A stretch of 64,000 bases of DNA from Hyphomicrobiales bacterium (lineage in GTDB: Bacteria; Pseudomonadota; Alphaproteobacteria; Rhizobiales; Rhizobiaceae), in NCBI GenBank assembly GCA_900473805.1, contig UCMS01000002.1, positions 1 through 64,000 on the forward strand, written 5' to 3'. This document shows positions 16,933 to 25,363 of the stretch, one piece after another (the stretch's first letter is position 1; each line of letters starts with the position of its first letter). The translations under genes and the position numbers were made by a program. The notes under the pieces were generated by a model. The model was given only the letters and a program-made list of their open reading frames with translations, was not told where the DNA came from and ran no database searches.

Positions 16933-18486
16933 GTGGTCGCAATGCATAAAAGCGTTGAGCAGCCAGAAGAGCTGCTCAGATTGAACAATGTCGAGAAGTG
17001 GTTTGGTGGCGTGCATGCGCTCAGGGGCATTAACCTCACGCTTGCCCGAGGCCAGGTCTATCATCTTTTGGGTGAAAACGGCTGCGGCAAGAGCACGGTC
17101 ATCAAGATCATGTCCGGAGCGCACCCGCCGTCTTCTGGGGAGATCATGCTCGAGGGCAAGAGCTATTCTGCTCTCACAGCGATCCAGTCGCTGGCAGCCG
17201 GGATTGAGACCGTCTATCAGGATCTGTCGCTTTTGCCCAATCTGACGGTCGCCGAAAATGTCGCCCTGACCGAGCAGCTCGTGTCGGCTGGCGGACGGTT
17301 GGCGCGTCTTTTTAACCGCAGTCAGATGCGAGAGACAGCAGCCCGCGCGCTTGCAGCCGTTGGCCTGCCCACGGACCGCACCTTCCTGCAGGAAATCGTC
17401 TCGGATCTGCCGCTTGCCTCACGGCAGCTGGTGGCGATCGCTCGCGCGATTGCCACACGGGCAAAGCTCGTCATTATGGATGAGCCAACCACCTCTTTGA
17501 CCAGGCGAGAGGTCGACAACCTGATTGACGTCGTCGAGCGCTTGCGGCTTGAGGGCGTGACCGTGCTCTTCGTCACCCACAAGCTCGAGGAATGCTACCG
17601 CATCGGCGGCAACGCCATCGTTTTTCGCGACGGGAAATGCGTGGCGCAAGGTCCAATCGCAAGCTTTACCAAGGATGACCTGTCTGAACTGATGACCGGG
17701 CGGCAGATCACCGCCACCCGCTATCGTGAGGGACGCCCCGACGGCGAAATCTTCTTTAAGGTCGACGGTCTGCACACCGACAATGTCGAAGGCGTGTCGC
17801 TTGCGCTTCGCCGCGGAGAGATCCTCGGCATCACCGGTCTTGCCGATTCCGGTCGAAACGAACTTGCCATGGCACTGGCCGGTGTCATGCCGATCGGGCG
17901 TGGGAATATGCTGATCGACGAGGCGCAGGTCAGACTGACTTCTCCCGCAGACGCGATCAGACACGGGATCGGCTATGTCCCGGAAGATCGTCTTGCAGAA
18001 GGTCTGTTTCTCGACAAATCCATTCTCGACAACGAGATCGCCCTGATCCTTCGGGATCTGACAAATGGGATCGGCGTGATTGATCGCGATCGGGCGAGGG
18101 GACTTGCCGATGATCTCTCGGCACAGATGCGCCTCAATACGAAGAATATCGACTTGCCGGTTGGCTCGCTATCTGGCGGAAACCAGCAGCGCGTACTGAT
18201 CGGTCGCTGGCTGAGCATTCTGCCAAAGCTCCTCATCCTGCATGGTCCAACCGTCGGTGTCGATGTTGGCTCAAAGGACACGATCTACAAGGTGATCCAA
18301 TCCCTGTCGCAATCCGGCATGGGGCTGATCATCGTCAGTGACGATCTGCCGGAACTCTTGCAAAACGCCGACCGGATCATGGTCATGAATGGCGGCCAGA
18401 TCGTTTCAGAATTCGAAGCAGACAAGGCGTCCGAAGACGATCTCTACCGGGCAATGCTTGGCAGTGAAAAGGGGGCTGCACAATGA
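16933..18486 (+). CDS. Ribose-type ABC importer ATPase, two nucleotide-binding domains
   Basis: This 517-residue protein has two fused ATPase domains as in RbsA/MglA. The first has Walker A GENGCGKST, a degenerate signature (LPLASRQLVAIARAI), Walker B VIMDEPTTSL and H-loop VTHKLEE. The second has signature LSGGNQQRVLIGRWL, and its H-loop position reads VSDDLPE, which is usual in this family. The GTG at 16933 follows GAGGATC; an ATG at 16942 is an alternative start. Its end overlaps the second permease gene by four bases (ATGA). It energises uptake through both permeases. Confidence 0.93.
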   Translation: MVAMHKSVEQPEELLRLNNVEKWFGGVHALRGINLTLARGQVYHLLGENGCGKSTVIKIMSGAHPPSSGEIMLEGKSYSALTAIQSLAAGIETVYQDLSLLPNLTVAENVALTEQLVSAGGRLARLFNRSQMRETAARALAAVGLPTDRTFLQEIVSDLPLASRQLVAIARAIATRAKLVIMDEPTTSLTRREVDNLIDVVERLRLEGVTVLFVTHKLEECYRIGGNAIVFRDGKCVAQGPIASFTKDDLSELMTGRQITATRYREGRPDGEIFFKVDGLHTDNVEGVSLALRRGEILGITGLADSGRNELAMALAGVMPIGRGNMLIDEAQVRLTSPADAIRHGIGYVPEDRLAEGLFLDKSILDNEIALILRDLTNGIGVIDRDRARGLADDLSAQMRLNTKNIDLPVGSLSGGNQQRVLIGRWLSILPKLLILHGPTVGVDVGSKDTIYKVIQSLSQSGMGLIIVSDDLPELLQNADRIMVMNGGQIVSEFEADKASEDDLYRAMLGSEKGAAQ

Positions 18487-19514
18487 ACACGACCAAGGTA
18501 GAGACGGCCCCTTCCTCAACACATGCGCGCTCCTTCAGTCTCGGCGATCTCATACGGCGACGGCCCGAGACGATCACCTTTGCCCTTCTCGTGACCATCT
18601 GTGTTGCCGTTTCGATTGCCAATCCGGCCTTTCTTCAGCCGTCGACCCTGATCGATATCGGCCGTGCAAGCGTCGTCATGGGACTTTTTGCGCTTGGCGT
18701 CTTCGTCATTCTGGCAGCCGGCGGCATCGATGTCTCGTTCACCGCGATTGCCGCCTTCACCATGTATTCGGTGACCCTTCTGGTGCAGACATATCTGCCA
18801 GGACTGCCGATCATTGTCATCATACTGATTGCGATGGCAGGCGGTGTCCTGCTGGGCGTGATCAACGGCCTTCTCGTTCATCACCTGCGGGTTCCATCGC
18901 TGATCGTGACGATCGGCACCCAGTATCTGTTTCGCGGATTTCTTCTATCCTTCATTGGCACCGTCTGGATCATGTCGCTGCCGCCGCAGATGGGGGCCTT
19001 CGGGCGAATGCCACTTCTGCAGTTCGAGACCGCCAATGGCGCCCTCGTCACCTTGCCCTTCTATTTCCTTGTGCTTCCGCTCGCCGCCATCCTGACCTGG
19101 TGGATTTTGAACCGGACGCTTATGGGGCGGGCAATCTTTGCCGTAGGCGGCAATGCCAATATCGCCGAGCGCCTGGGCTATAGTCTGCGCACGGTGCATC
19201 TGTTTCTATTCGGCTATGCCGGCGCTTTGGCGGGCCTTGCCGGGATCATTCATGTCTGCGCCAACCGGCAGGCCAACCCCTTTGATCTGGTCGGCACGGA
19301 AATCAACGTGATCGCAGCCGTCGTCTTGGGCGGCGCCCGTATCACGGGCGGAACCGGCACGGTTCTCGGCACCATTCTCGGCGTTCTCCTGGTCGTGGTC
19401 ATCAACAGCGTCCTGGTTCTCGTCGGCATCCCAAGCACCTGGCAGCGACTGGTGGTCGGCAGCTTCATCCTGCTTGCTGCTGCCTTCTTCGTCACGCGTC
19501 AGCGCAAAAAGTAA
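18483..19514 (+). CDS. Ribose-type ABC importer permease, second
   Basis: This 343-residue permease shares the RbsC pattern: FVILAAGGIDVSFTAIAAF near residue 80 and VGGNANIAERLGYS as the ATPase-contact loop. It differs clearly from the first permease of the operon, so the two likely form a heterodimer. Its ATG overlaps the ATPase stop codon. The charged N-terminal 40 residues, including LGDLIRRRPE, stay in the cytoplasm. The DhaK gene begins 14 bases after its stop. Confidence 0.92.
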   Translation: MNTTKVETAPSSTHARSFSLGDLIRRRPETITFALLVTICVAVSIANPAFLQPSTLIDIGRASVVMGLFALGVFVILAAGGIDVSFTAIAAFTMYSVTLLVQTYLPGLPIIVIILIAMAGGVLLGVINGLLVHHLRVPSLIVTIGTQYLFRGFLLSFIGTVWIMSLPPQMGAFGRMPLLQFETANGALVTLPFYFLVLPLAAILTWWILNRTLMGRAIFAVGGNANIAERLGYSLRTVHLFLFGYAGALAGLAGIIHVCANRQANPFDLVGTEINVIAAVVLGGARITGGTGTVLGTILGVLLVVVINSVLVLVGIPSTWQRLVVGSFILLAAAFFVTRQRKK

Positions 19515-19528
19515 CAGTGGAGGATAAA

Positions 19529-20530
19529 GTGAAGAAGTTTCTCAACGATCCGGTCAACTTCGTCGACGAAATGCTCGAGGGCATCTATGCGGCGCATCCG
19601 ATGGTCACCTATGTGAATAACGATCTGCGTTGCCTGGTGACGGCAAAGCCAAAGGCGGGCAAGGTCGGCCTCACCACGGGCGGTGGCTCAGGTCACCTGC
19701 CGACATTCTTAGGCTTTGTCGGCGACGGCATGCTCGACGGTGCAGCCGTTGGCGGTGTCTTCCAGTCTCCCAGTGCCGAGCAGATGTATCAGGTGACGAA
19801 GGCCGTCGATCAGGGTGCCGGAGTCCTTTACATCTACGGCAATTACTCGGGCGACATCATCAATTTCGACATGGCCGCCGAACTAGCAGATCTCGATGGC
19901 ATTGCCGTCAAGCAGGTGGTCGGCAACGATGACGTGGCCTCCTCGATTGTTGGAGAAGAGCACAAGCGCCGCGGCGTGGCGGGCATCTTCTTCATCTACA
20001 AGGCGGCAGGTGCTGCTGCCGCCGAAGGTCTGTCGCTCGACGAGGTCGCACGAATTGCCGACAAGGCACGGATGAAGACCCGGACCATGGGTGTTGCTCT
20101 TTCCAGCTGCGTCGTGCCTGAAATTGGTCATGCCACGTTTTCGATCGGCGAAGACGAAATGGAAATCGGCATGGGGATCCATGGCGAGCCCGGCATTAGC
20201 CGCAAGAAGCTTGGCGCAGCAGACGCCGTTGTCGACGAGATGATGGAGCGCATCTTCAACGAGACTGATTACAGGTCAGGCGAAGATGTTGCTGTTCTGA
20301 TTAACGGTCTAGGTGGTACGCCGCTCGAAGAACTTTACATCCTTTTCCGCCGGGTCCGTCAGCTTCTCGATGCGCGCGGCGTGAACCTCAAGCATGTCTG
20401 GATTGGAGAGTTTGCAACCTCGATGGAGATGGCGGGTGCCTCGATTTCCATTCTTCATCTTGACGAAGAACTCGACCGCCTGATGGCCGCACCCGCCAAC
20501 ACGCCTTTCTTCAAGCACGTCGCGGGGTAA
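19529..20530 (+). CDS. Dihydroxyacetone kinase-type subunit DhaK
   Basis: This 333-residue protein matches DhaK, which binds short keto-sugars covalently. Key residues fall at the positions known from E. coli: His56 in GGGSGH, Asp109 in NYSGD and His218 in GMGIHGEPG, which forms the hemiaminal with the substrate. The GTG at 19529 is used because GGAGG stands seven bases before it and the family start (KKFLNDP) follows. It makes a kinase with DhaL just downstream. Relatives phosphorylate erythrulose and other ketoses besides dihydroxyacetone, which would suit an operon with a sugar importer and a second kinase. Confidence 0.92.
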   Translation: MKKFLNDPVNFVDEMLEGIYAAHPMVTYVNNDLRCLVTAKPKAGKVGLTTGGGSGHLPTFLGFVGDGMLDGAAVGGVFQSPSAEQMYQVTKAVDQGAGVLYIYGNYSGDIINFDMAAELADLDGIAVKQVVGNDDVASSIVGEEHKRRGVAGIFFIYKAAGAAAAEGLSLDEVARIADKARMKTRTMGVALSSCVVPEIGHATFSIGEDEMEIGMGIHGEPGISRKKLGAADAVVDEMMERIFNETDYRSGEDVAVLINGLGGTPLEELYILFRRVRQLLDARGVNLKHVWIGEFATSMEMAGASISILHLDEELDRLMAAPANTPFFKHVAG

Positions 20531-20534
20531 GATC

Positions 20535-21182
20535 ATGAGCCTCGAAAAACTGGATGCGGGTCATCTGATCGCATTGTTTCAGAGCTGGCAGCAGCTTTTC
20601 GCCGAACAGCGGGAGTTTCTGATCGCACTCGACGGTAAGGTTGGCGATAGCGACCTTGGGATCACGATGGCCAAATCCTTTGCAGCGGCGGCGGAAGCAG
20701 TCGCTGCCGAGGGAGCGGACGCCGGTCTGTCCAAGCTGCTTCGCACGGCCGGTGCCACAATGGCGCGCACGGCTCCCTCAACCATGGGGACGCTGACGGC
20801 GACCGGTTTCCTGAGGGCGAGCAAGGCGGTCGAAGGACTGGACGCAATCGATACGCAAGCGCTTGCTCGGTTCTGGCGTGCCTACACCGATGGCATTGCT
20901 GAACGCGGCAAGGCAAAAGTCGGTGACAAGACTCTGCTTGATGTACTTGATCCGTTGACGAGGTCTTTCGAGGACGCGGCTGGAAAGGGCGAGCATCTGA
21001 CGGCAGCGCTGTCTTCTGCCGCCAAAGCCGCAGAAGATGCACTTGAAGCGACGAAGTCGATGGTAGCGCAGCACGGAAAGGCCGCGGCATTCCAGGAAAA
21101 AACTGTAGGGCTGCAGGACGCCGGCGCAACCGTGGGGTACCTTATGATCAGGCAGATGGCAGAATTCGCGGAACGCCAATGA
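20535..21182 (+). CDS. Dihydroxyacetone kinase-type subunit DhaL
   Basis: This 215-residue protein is the nucleotide-binding DhaL subunit. The metal-nucleotide aspartates lie in DGKVGDSDLGITM, where the usual histidine after the third aspartate is leucine; the helix TMARTAPSTMGTLTATGF lines the pocket. It starts four bases after DhaK. No DhaM (PTS phosphoryl donor) gene is near, so the pair may use ATP directly or a DhaM encoded elsewhere. The next gene is an FGGY kinase. Confidence 0.9.
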   Translation: MSLEKLDAGHLIALFQSWQQLFAEQREFLIALDGKVGDSDLGITMAKSFAAAAEAVAAEGADAGLSKLLRTAGATMARTAPSTMGTLTATGFLRASKAVEGLDAIDTQALARFWRAYTDGIAERGKAKVGDKTLLDVLDPLTRSFEDAAGKGEHLTAALSSAAKAAEDALEATKSMVAQHGKAAAFQEKTVGLQDAGATVGYLMIRQMAEFAERQ

Positions 21183-21213
21183 AATCACGTCATCGGCCGC
21201 AGGATTGATCAAA

Positions 21214-22827
21214 ATGTCCGAGAGTTACGTCATCGGCGTCGATGTCGGAACGGGCAGCGCACGTGCTGGCCTCTTCGACCTTGAGGGGCGCATGCTGTCG
21301 GTCGCGAAGCGTGATATCACGCTTTACCGCGAGGCAGGCTCGATCGTCGAGCAGTCGAGCACCGAGATATGGAATGCCGTCTGTGCGATCATTCGCGAGG
21401 CGGTGCAGGGAGCCGGCGTGTCGCCGGATCAGGTCATCGGGCTCGGCTTCGATGCGACCTGCTCTCTGGTCGTCTTGGGCGAGGGGGGCAAACCGCTCGC
21501 CGTCGGTCCGTCGGAAGATGCAAAGCGTGACATTATCGTCTGGATGGACCACCGTGCCGTGGCCCAGGCCGAGCGCATAAACGCATTCGGGCACGATGTC
21601 TTGCGCTATGTCGGCGGCCGTATCTCGCCGGAGATGGAAACGCCGAAGATCCTGTGGCTGAAGGAAAATCGTCCGGCGACCTTCGCCGCCGCTTGGCAGT
21701 TCTTCGACCTCGCGGATTTCCTGACCTGGAAATCGACTGGGGATCTCTCCCGCTCGACCTGCACTGTAACCTGCAAATGGACCTATCTCGCCCACGAAGC
21801 GCGCTGGGATGAAAGCTATTTCGAGCAGATCGGCCTTGAGGAGTTGGCTGCAGAGGGCTTCGCCCGCATCGGTACTGAGATCGTCGAGCCTGGCACCCGG
21901 TTGGGGCAGGGGCTGACTGCAGAGGCGGCCGAAGCCATGGGGCTCAAACCCGGCACGGCGGTCGCCGTGGGCATGATCGATGCCCATGCGGGTGGCATCG
22001 GCACGGTCGGCATCGGCGGCAAGCCGGCCGAGAACCTGGCCTACGTGTTCGGTACCTCCTCATGCACCATGACTTCGACGGAAGATCCCGTCTTCGTGCC
22101 CGGTGTCTGGGGCCCGTATTATTCGGCCATGGTACCCGGTATGTGGTTGAACGAAGGTGGTCAAAGTGCTGCAGGGGCTGCGATCGACCAGCTCCTCTCC
22201 TTCCACCCGGCTGCCGCCGAGGCGGCGGCTCGCGCACAGGCCGAGGGTAAGTCTCTACCCGCCTTCATGGCGGAGCAGGCGACACTCAAGGTCGCGAATG
22301 CCTCAGAGGCCGTCGACCTTGCTGCTGGCCTGCATGTCGTGCCGGAGTTTTTGGGAAATCGCGCACCCTTTGCCGATCCTCACGCCCGCGCCGTCATCGC
22401 TGGCCTTGGAATGGAACGTGACTTCGACAGTCTCATCGCTCTCTACATCGCCGGCCTCTGCGGGATCGGCTACGGACTGCGCCAGATCATCGAGACGCAG
22501 GCAAAATCCGGTGCGTCCGTCGAGCGGGTGGTGATCAGCGGTGGCGCGGGTGCAAGCCCGCTGGTGCGCCAGATCCTGGCAGATGCCTGCTGCAAGCCTG
22601 TTGTTGCGACCGAGGCGGACGAACCTGTCCTGCTCGGCGCTGCCATTCTTGGCAGCGTTGCGGCGGGCGCCTTCCCCGATGTTCGCGATGCCATGCGTGA
22701 ACTCACAAGGAGTGCCGCAGAATATCTTCCAGATGGACATCGCGTGGCAACGATTCATGAGAAACGGTACCAAGCATTTCTGCAGCTTCAGGAATTGTCG
22801 AGAGCTTTGGCATCCCTGCAAGCATAG
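21214..22827 (+). CDS. FGGY carbohydrate kinase, D-ribulokinase-like
   Basis: This 537-residue protein is a full-length FGGY kinase. It begins YVIGVDVGTGSARAGLF (phosphate-binding loop), has FDATCSLVVL near residue 85, WMDHRAVAQAERIN and the C-terminal ATP motif VISGGAGASPLVRQI. The FPEFLGNRAPFADPHA-like stretch and overall length fit the YDR109C/human FGGY group, some of which phosphorylate D-ribulose. The ATG at 21214 has AGGA nine bases ahead. It closes the importer operon. With DhaKL next door, two different phosphorylations of one substrate, or two substrates, are possible. Confidence 0.9.
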   Translation: MSESYVIGVDVGTGSARAGLFDLEGRMLSVAKRDITLYREAGSIVEQSSTEIWNAVCAIIREAVQGAGVSPDQVIGLGFDATCSLVVLGEGGKPLAVGPSEDAKRDIIVWMDHRAVAQAERINAFGHDVLRYVGGRISPEMETPKILWLKENRPATFAAAWQFFDLADFLTWKSTGDLSRSTCTVTCKWTYLAHEARWDESYFEQIGLEELAAEGFARIGTEIVEPGTRLGQGLTAEAAEAMGLKPGTAVAVGMIDAHAGGIGTVGIGGKPAENLAYVFGTSSCTMTSTEDPVFVPGVWGPYYSAMVPGMWLNEGGQSAAGAAIDQLLSFHPAAAEAAARAQAEGKSLPAFMAEQATLKVANASEAVDLAAGLHVVPEFLGNRAPFADPHARAVIAGLGMERDFDSLIALYIAGLCGIGYGLRQIIETQAKSGASVERVVISGGAGASPLVRQILADACCKPVVATEADEPVLLGAAILGSVAAGAFPDVRDAMRELTRSAAEYLPDGHRVATIHEKRYQAFLQLQELSRALASLQA

Positions 22828-23150
22828 GCGGTACGCTATGGATCACGGAAGACTGCTCTTAATCCGCTTGTCGCGGGTCTTGATCGCTATTGCGGTGCGG
22901 TGTCCTGTCGATGCTGATCTTACGATTTCCGATTTTCGTATCAACCTGCGACCAGTTTGAGTTTTCGAATAAACTGTGGCCCTTAGATTCCATGATTTGA
23001 CATTACGCCGCATGCTGATCCGCGAACCTTAGGGGTTGGACTACACGCTAGTAAGAAGGTTGCATACGGAGGTGGCAGGTTCGAAGCACTTTCAAGTGCT
23101 GGGAGGGATCACAATTGATGTCTGAGTGGAACCGGCTTGCACTCTTAACA
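22828..23150. other. Convergent intergenic stretch with a small palindrome
   Basis: The 323 bases between the convergent FGGY kinase and LysR genes hold no frame that I recognise. A palindrome, AGCACTT-TC-AAGTGCT, lies at 23085-23100, followed by a purine-rich GGGAGGGA. It could be an ending signal for either gene, though no T run follows. The rest shows nothing that I can support. Confidence 0.4.
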
Positions 23151-24050
23151 TCATTCAGGCACGTTGAACGACCGACGGAAGTAAGCTCTGACAGCATCCA
23201 TGGCAGGGCTGAACTCGGCGTTCCGCTTCCAGGCCAAGCCAACATCCATGGAGGGGATCGGATCGGTAAGCAGGATCGTTTCGATCCGTCTGCCTTCAAG
23301 GGACCAGGGGCGGTGCACCATGTCCGAGAGGATCGCGACACCTTGTCCATTTGCCACCAGCGAGCGTACGGCCTCCACCGATGACGTTCGAAGCGTGATT
23401 TTTGGGAGGTACGGGGTCTGGCTCCAGTACTTCATGGAGCTGTGTGATGCCTCGTCGACTGTTAGCATGATGTAATCTTCTTCTGCGACGTCTCTCAGGC
23501 CGATCTGGCTTTCGCTCAGCAATCGGTGGCGTGCCGGCACCCAGAGGCGGCGCTGTGAACTCAAGAGCTTTTCGGCGATCAGCTCCGGGTTAAGGATATT
23601 GGAGGTCAGCATCACGGCAATGTCGTAACGATTGGCTAAAAGCCCTTCCTCGACCGATTCCCTGTTCATCTCAAAGAGCTGGATCGACAAGCCGGGAAAT
23701 TGGCGTTTCATACGCTCGATGTGGAAGGGCAGGAAATAGCCCATGACGGTATATGTCGCTGCGATGCTGAGCGTGCCGGTGACTTCTTCCGAAACGAAGC
23801 TGGGCTGCGTCGCCTCCTCTACCTTTCGCATGATCTCATAGGCTTGGGATAAAAACCGCCGACCGGCGCCGGTCAGATCCATGCCATGCGGCGTGCGATC
23901 GAAAAGCGCTGCACCAATCGTCTCTTCCAGATCTTTGATAGCGGTCGTTACCGCCGACTGCGAAATCGCCAGATTGATCGCGGCCTGAGATACTTGTCCC
24001 GCTTCTGCCGTGGCGACGAAGTAGCGAATTTGGCGAAGGCTGAGCGACAT
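23151..24050 (-). CDS. LysR-family transcriptional regulator
   Basis: This 299-residue protein has the LysR N-terminal wHTH (LRQIRYFVATAEAGQVSQAAINLAISQSAVTTAIKDLE) and the inducer-binding core with GTLSIAATYTVMGYFLPF. LysR proteins normally act on a divergent promoter with an inducer from the pathway. It is divergent from the pxp-acc operon across about 280 AT-rich bases, so it most likely activates that operon. The ATG at 24050 gives the usual N-terminus. Confidence 0.92.
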   Translation of the reverse strand: MSLSLRQIRYFVATAEAGQVSQAAINLAISQSAVTTAIKDLEETIGAALFDRTPHGMDLTGAGRRFLSQAYEIMRKVEEATQPSFVSEEVTGTLSIAATYTVMGYFLPFHIERMKRQFPGLSIQLFEMNRESVEEGLLANRYDIAVMLTSNILNPELIAEKLLSSQRRLWVPARHRLLSESQIGLRDVAEEDYIMLTVDEASHSSMKYWSQTPYLPKITLRTSSVEAVRSLVANGQGVAILSDMVHRPWSLEGRRIETILLTDPIPSMDVGLAWKRNAEFSPAMDAVRAYFRRSFNVPE

Positions 24051-24207
24051 TAGAGTTCCAATCTGTTTCGTTTATGTCGACCATTGGAAAATCAGATGGC
24101 GGGGTAGAATACCCGAAATGTCCTGCTATCTAATACGTGCGGAAAATTACTAAATTTTTGATATCGTGAGCGATTTCAATCGACAGCGCGGACAATACGT
24201 CATCTGA

Positions 24208-24233
24208 ATTTTCGATATGTTGCTTCTGAAAAT
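24208..24233. promoter_or_regulatory. Candidate LysR site upstream of the pxp-acc operon
   Basis: ATTTTC (24208-24213) and GAAAAT (24228-24233) form an inverted pair 14 bases apart in the AT-rich region between the divergent LysR and pxpA-type genes. LysR boxes have short arms separated by about 11 bases or more, so this may serve as one. The support is weak, because AT-rich DNA gives such pairs by chance. Confidence 0.3.
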
Positions 24234-24331
24234 AGAATTTTTCAAATGATTTAATTCTTCCTACAATTTTCTGATCAAAACAGAAGCGTCACTGAGGTGT
24301 GCGTAAAAAACAGGCAGGACAGGGGCGGAAC

Positions 24332-25108
24332 GTGGCACTCGAAGTCGTGGACATCAATTGCGATATGGGCGAAGCCTTCGGTCGCTGGCGCGTCGGAGAC
24401 ACCGAGGACGACGTGCTGATGGGGCTGATCAGTTCGGCCAATATCGCGACGGGATTTCACGCCGGCGACCCCAATCTGATGGACCATACGGTGCGCACAG
24501 CCGTGCAGCATGGCGTCGGGATCGGGGCCCATCCCGGCTATGACGATCTGCAGGGTTTCGGTCGTCGCAAGATCAACGGAACGGCCCGCGAACTGGTCAA
24601 TGACGTGGTCTATCAGGTCGGAGCCCTGCGCGAATTTGCTCGGCGCCACGGGGCGCGCCTCCAGCACGTGAAGCCGCATGGTGCACTGTATATGGAGATG
24701 GCGGTCAATGCCGAACTGGCACAGATCTTCGTTGAGTATATGCGCACCGTCGCGCCCAATGCCTATGTGCTTTGCATGGCAGGGTCTGCCACAGAAAGGG
24801 CAGCGATCGAGGCCGGCCAGCCCGTCGTGCGCGAATTCTATGCCGACCGGGATTATGACGACAGCGGGTCGATTGTCTTTACCCGCGATGTCGGACGCCC
24901 GGATGCTGCAGCGATCGCGCGCAAGGTGGTGCGCGCCTGCACCCATGGTACCGTCACGACAGTGACCGGCAAGGACATCGACATCCCCTTTGAAAGCATC
25001 TGCTTCCATTCCGACACGCTCGGCGCACTCGATATCGTCCGCCAGATGCGTGAGGCGCTGGTTGCGGAAGGTATTCGCATCGCGCCCCTGTCCGAAATCA
25101 TCAAGTAA
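24332..25108 (+). CDS. pxpA: LamB/YcsF-family protein, 5-oxoprolinase subunit A
   Basis: This 258-residue protein has the LamB/YcsF signature: [14 protein letters not shown] at the N-terminus, [29 protein letters not shown] and HVKPHGALY. With PxpB and PxpC it opens 5-oxoproline to glutamate at the cost of ATP. I take the GTG at 24332, behind AGGGGCGG; an upstream GTG at 24299 is possible. The operon continues with biotin carboxyl carrier and biotin carboxylase genes and then pxpB and pxpC, so the lactam hydrolase may act on a related cyclic amide or depend on a carboxylation step. Confidence 0.9.
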   Translation: MALEVVDINCDMGEAFGRWRVGDTEDDVLMGLISSANIATGFHAGDPNLMDHTVRTAVQHGVGIGAHPGYDDLQGFGRRKINGTARELVNDVVYQVGALREFARRHGARLQHVKPHGALYMEMAVNAELAQIFVEYMRTVAPNAYVLCMAGSATERAAIEAGQPVVREFYADRDYDDSGSIVFTRDVGRPDAAAIARKVVRACTHGTVTTVTGKDIDIPFESICFHSDTLGALDIVRQMREALVAEGIRIAPLSEIIK

Positions 25109-25120
25109 CCGGAGACAAAG

Positions 25121-25363
25121 ATGAGCAAGCTCGAGATCAGATCGCCACTTCCCGGCACCTTCTACCGCAAGCCGGCTCCGGATGCCGCTGAGTTCAAGGC
25201 CGATGGCGAAACCGTCGCTGTTGGCGAGGTGATCGGCCTCATCGAGGTGATGAAGACTTTTCATGAGGTCCGCGCCGATGTCGCCGGCTCAACCATCGTC
25301 TTTAGTGCCGAAGACGGCGAGCCGATCATGGCGGGCCAGGTGATTGCCGAGGTCAAGGCATGA
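25121..25363 (+). CDS. Biotinyl carrier protein (AccB-like, short)
   Basis: This 80-residue protein is a stand-alone biotinyl domain. The biotin lysine is in IEVMKTFHEV, between the usual beta-hairpins, and SPLPGTFYRKPAPDAAEF marks the N-terminus. It lacks the long N-terminal region of the housekeeping AccB. The stop overlaps the biotin carboxylase ATG by four bases. It would carry carboxybiotin for the next gene's product. The absence of accA/accD-like carboxyltransferase genes nearby is notable. Confidence 0.9.
   Translation: MSKLEIRSPLPGTFYRKPAPDAAEFKADGETVAVGEVIGLIEVMKTFHEVRADVAGSTIVFSAEDGEPIMAGQVIAEVKA

Noticed and set aside
23070..23105. GGTTCGAAGC, reminiscent of a tRNA T-loop
   Set aside because: The flanking bases do not pair into a T-stem and no acceptor or anticodon arm can be drawn around it.
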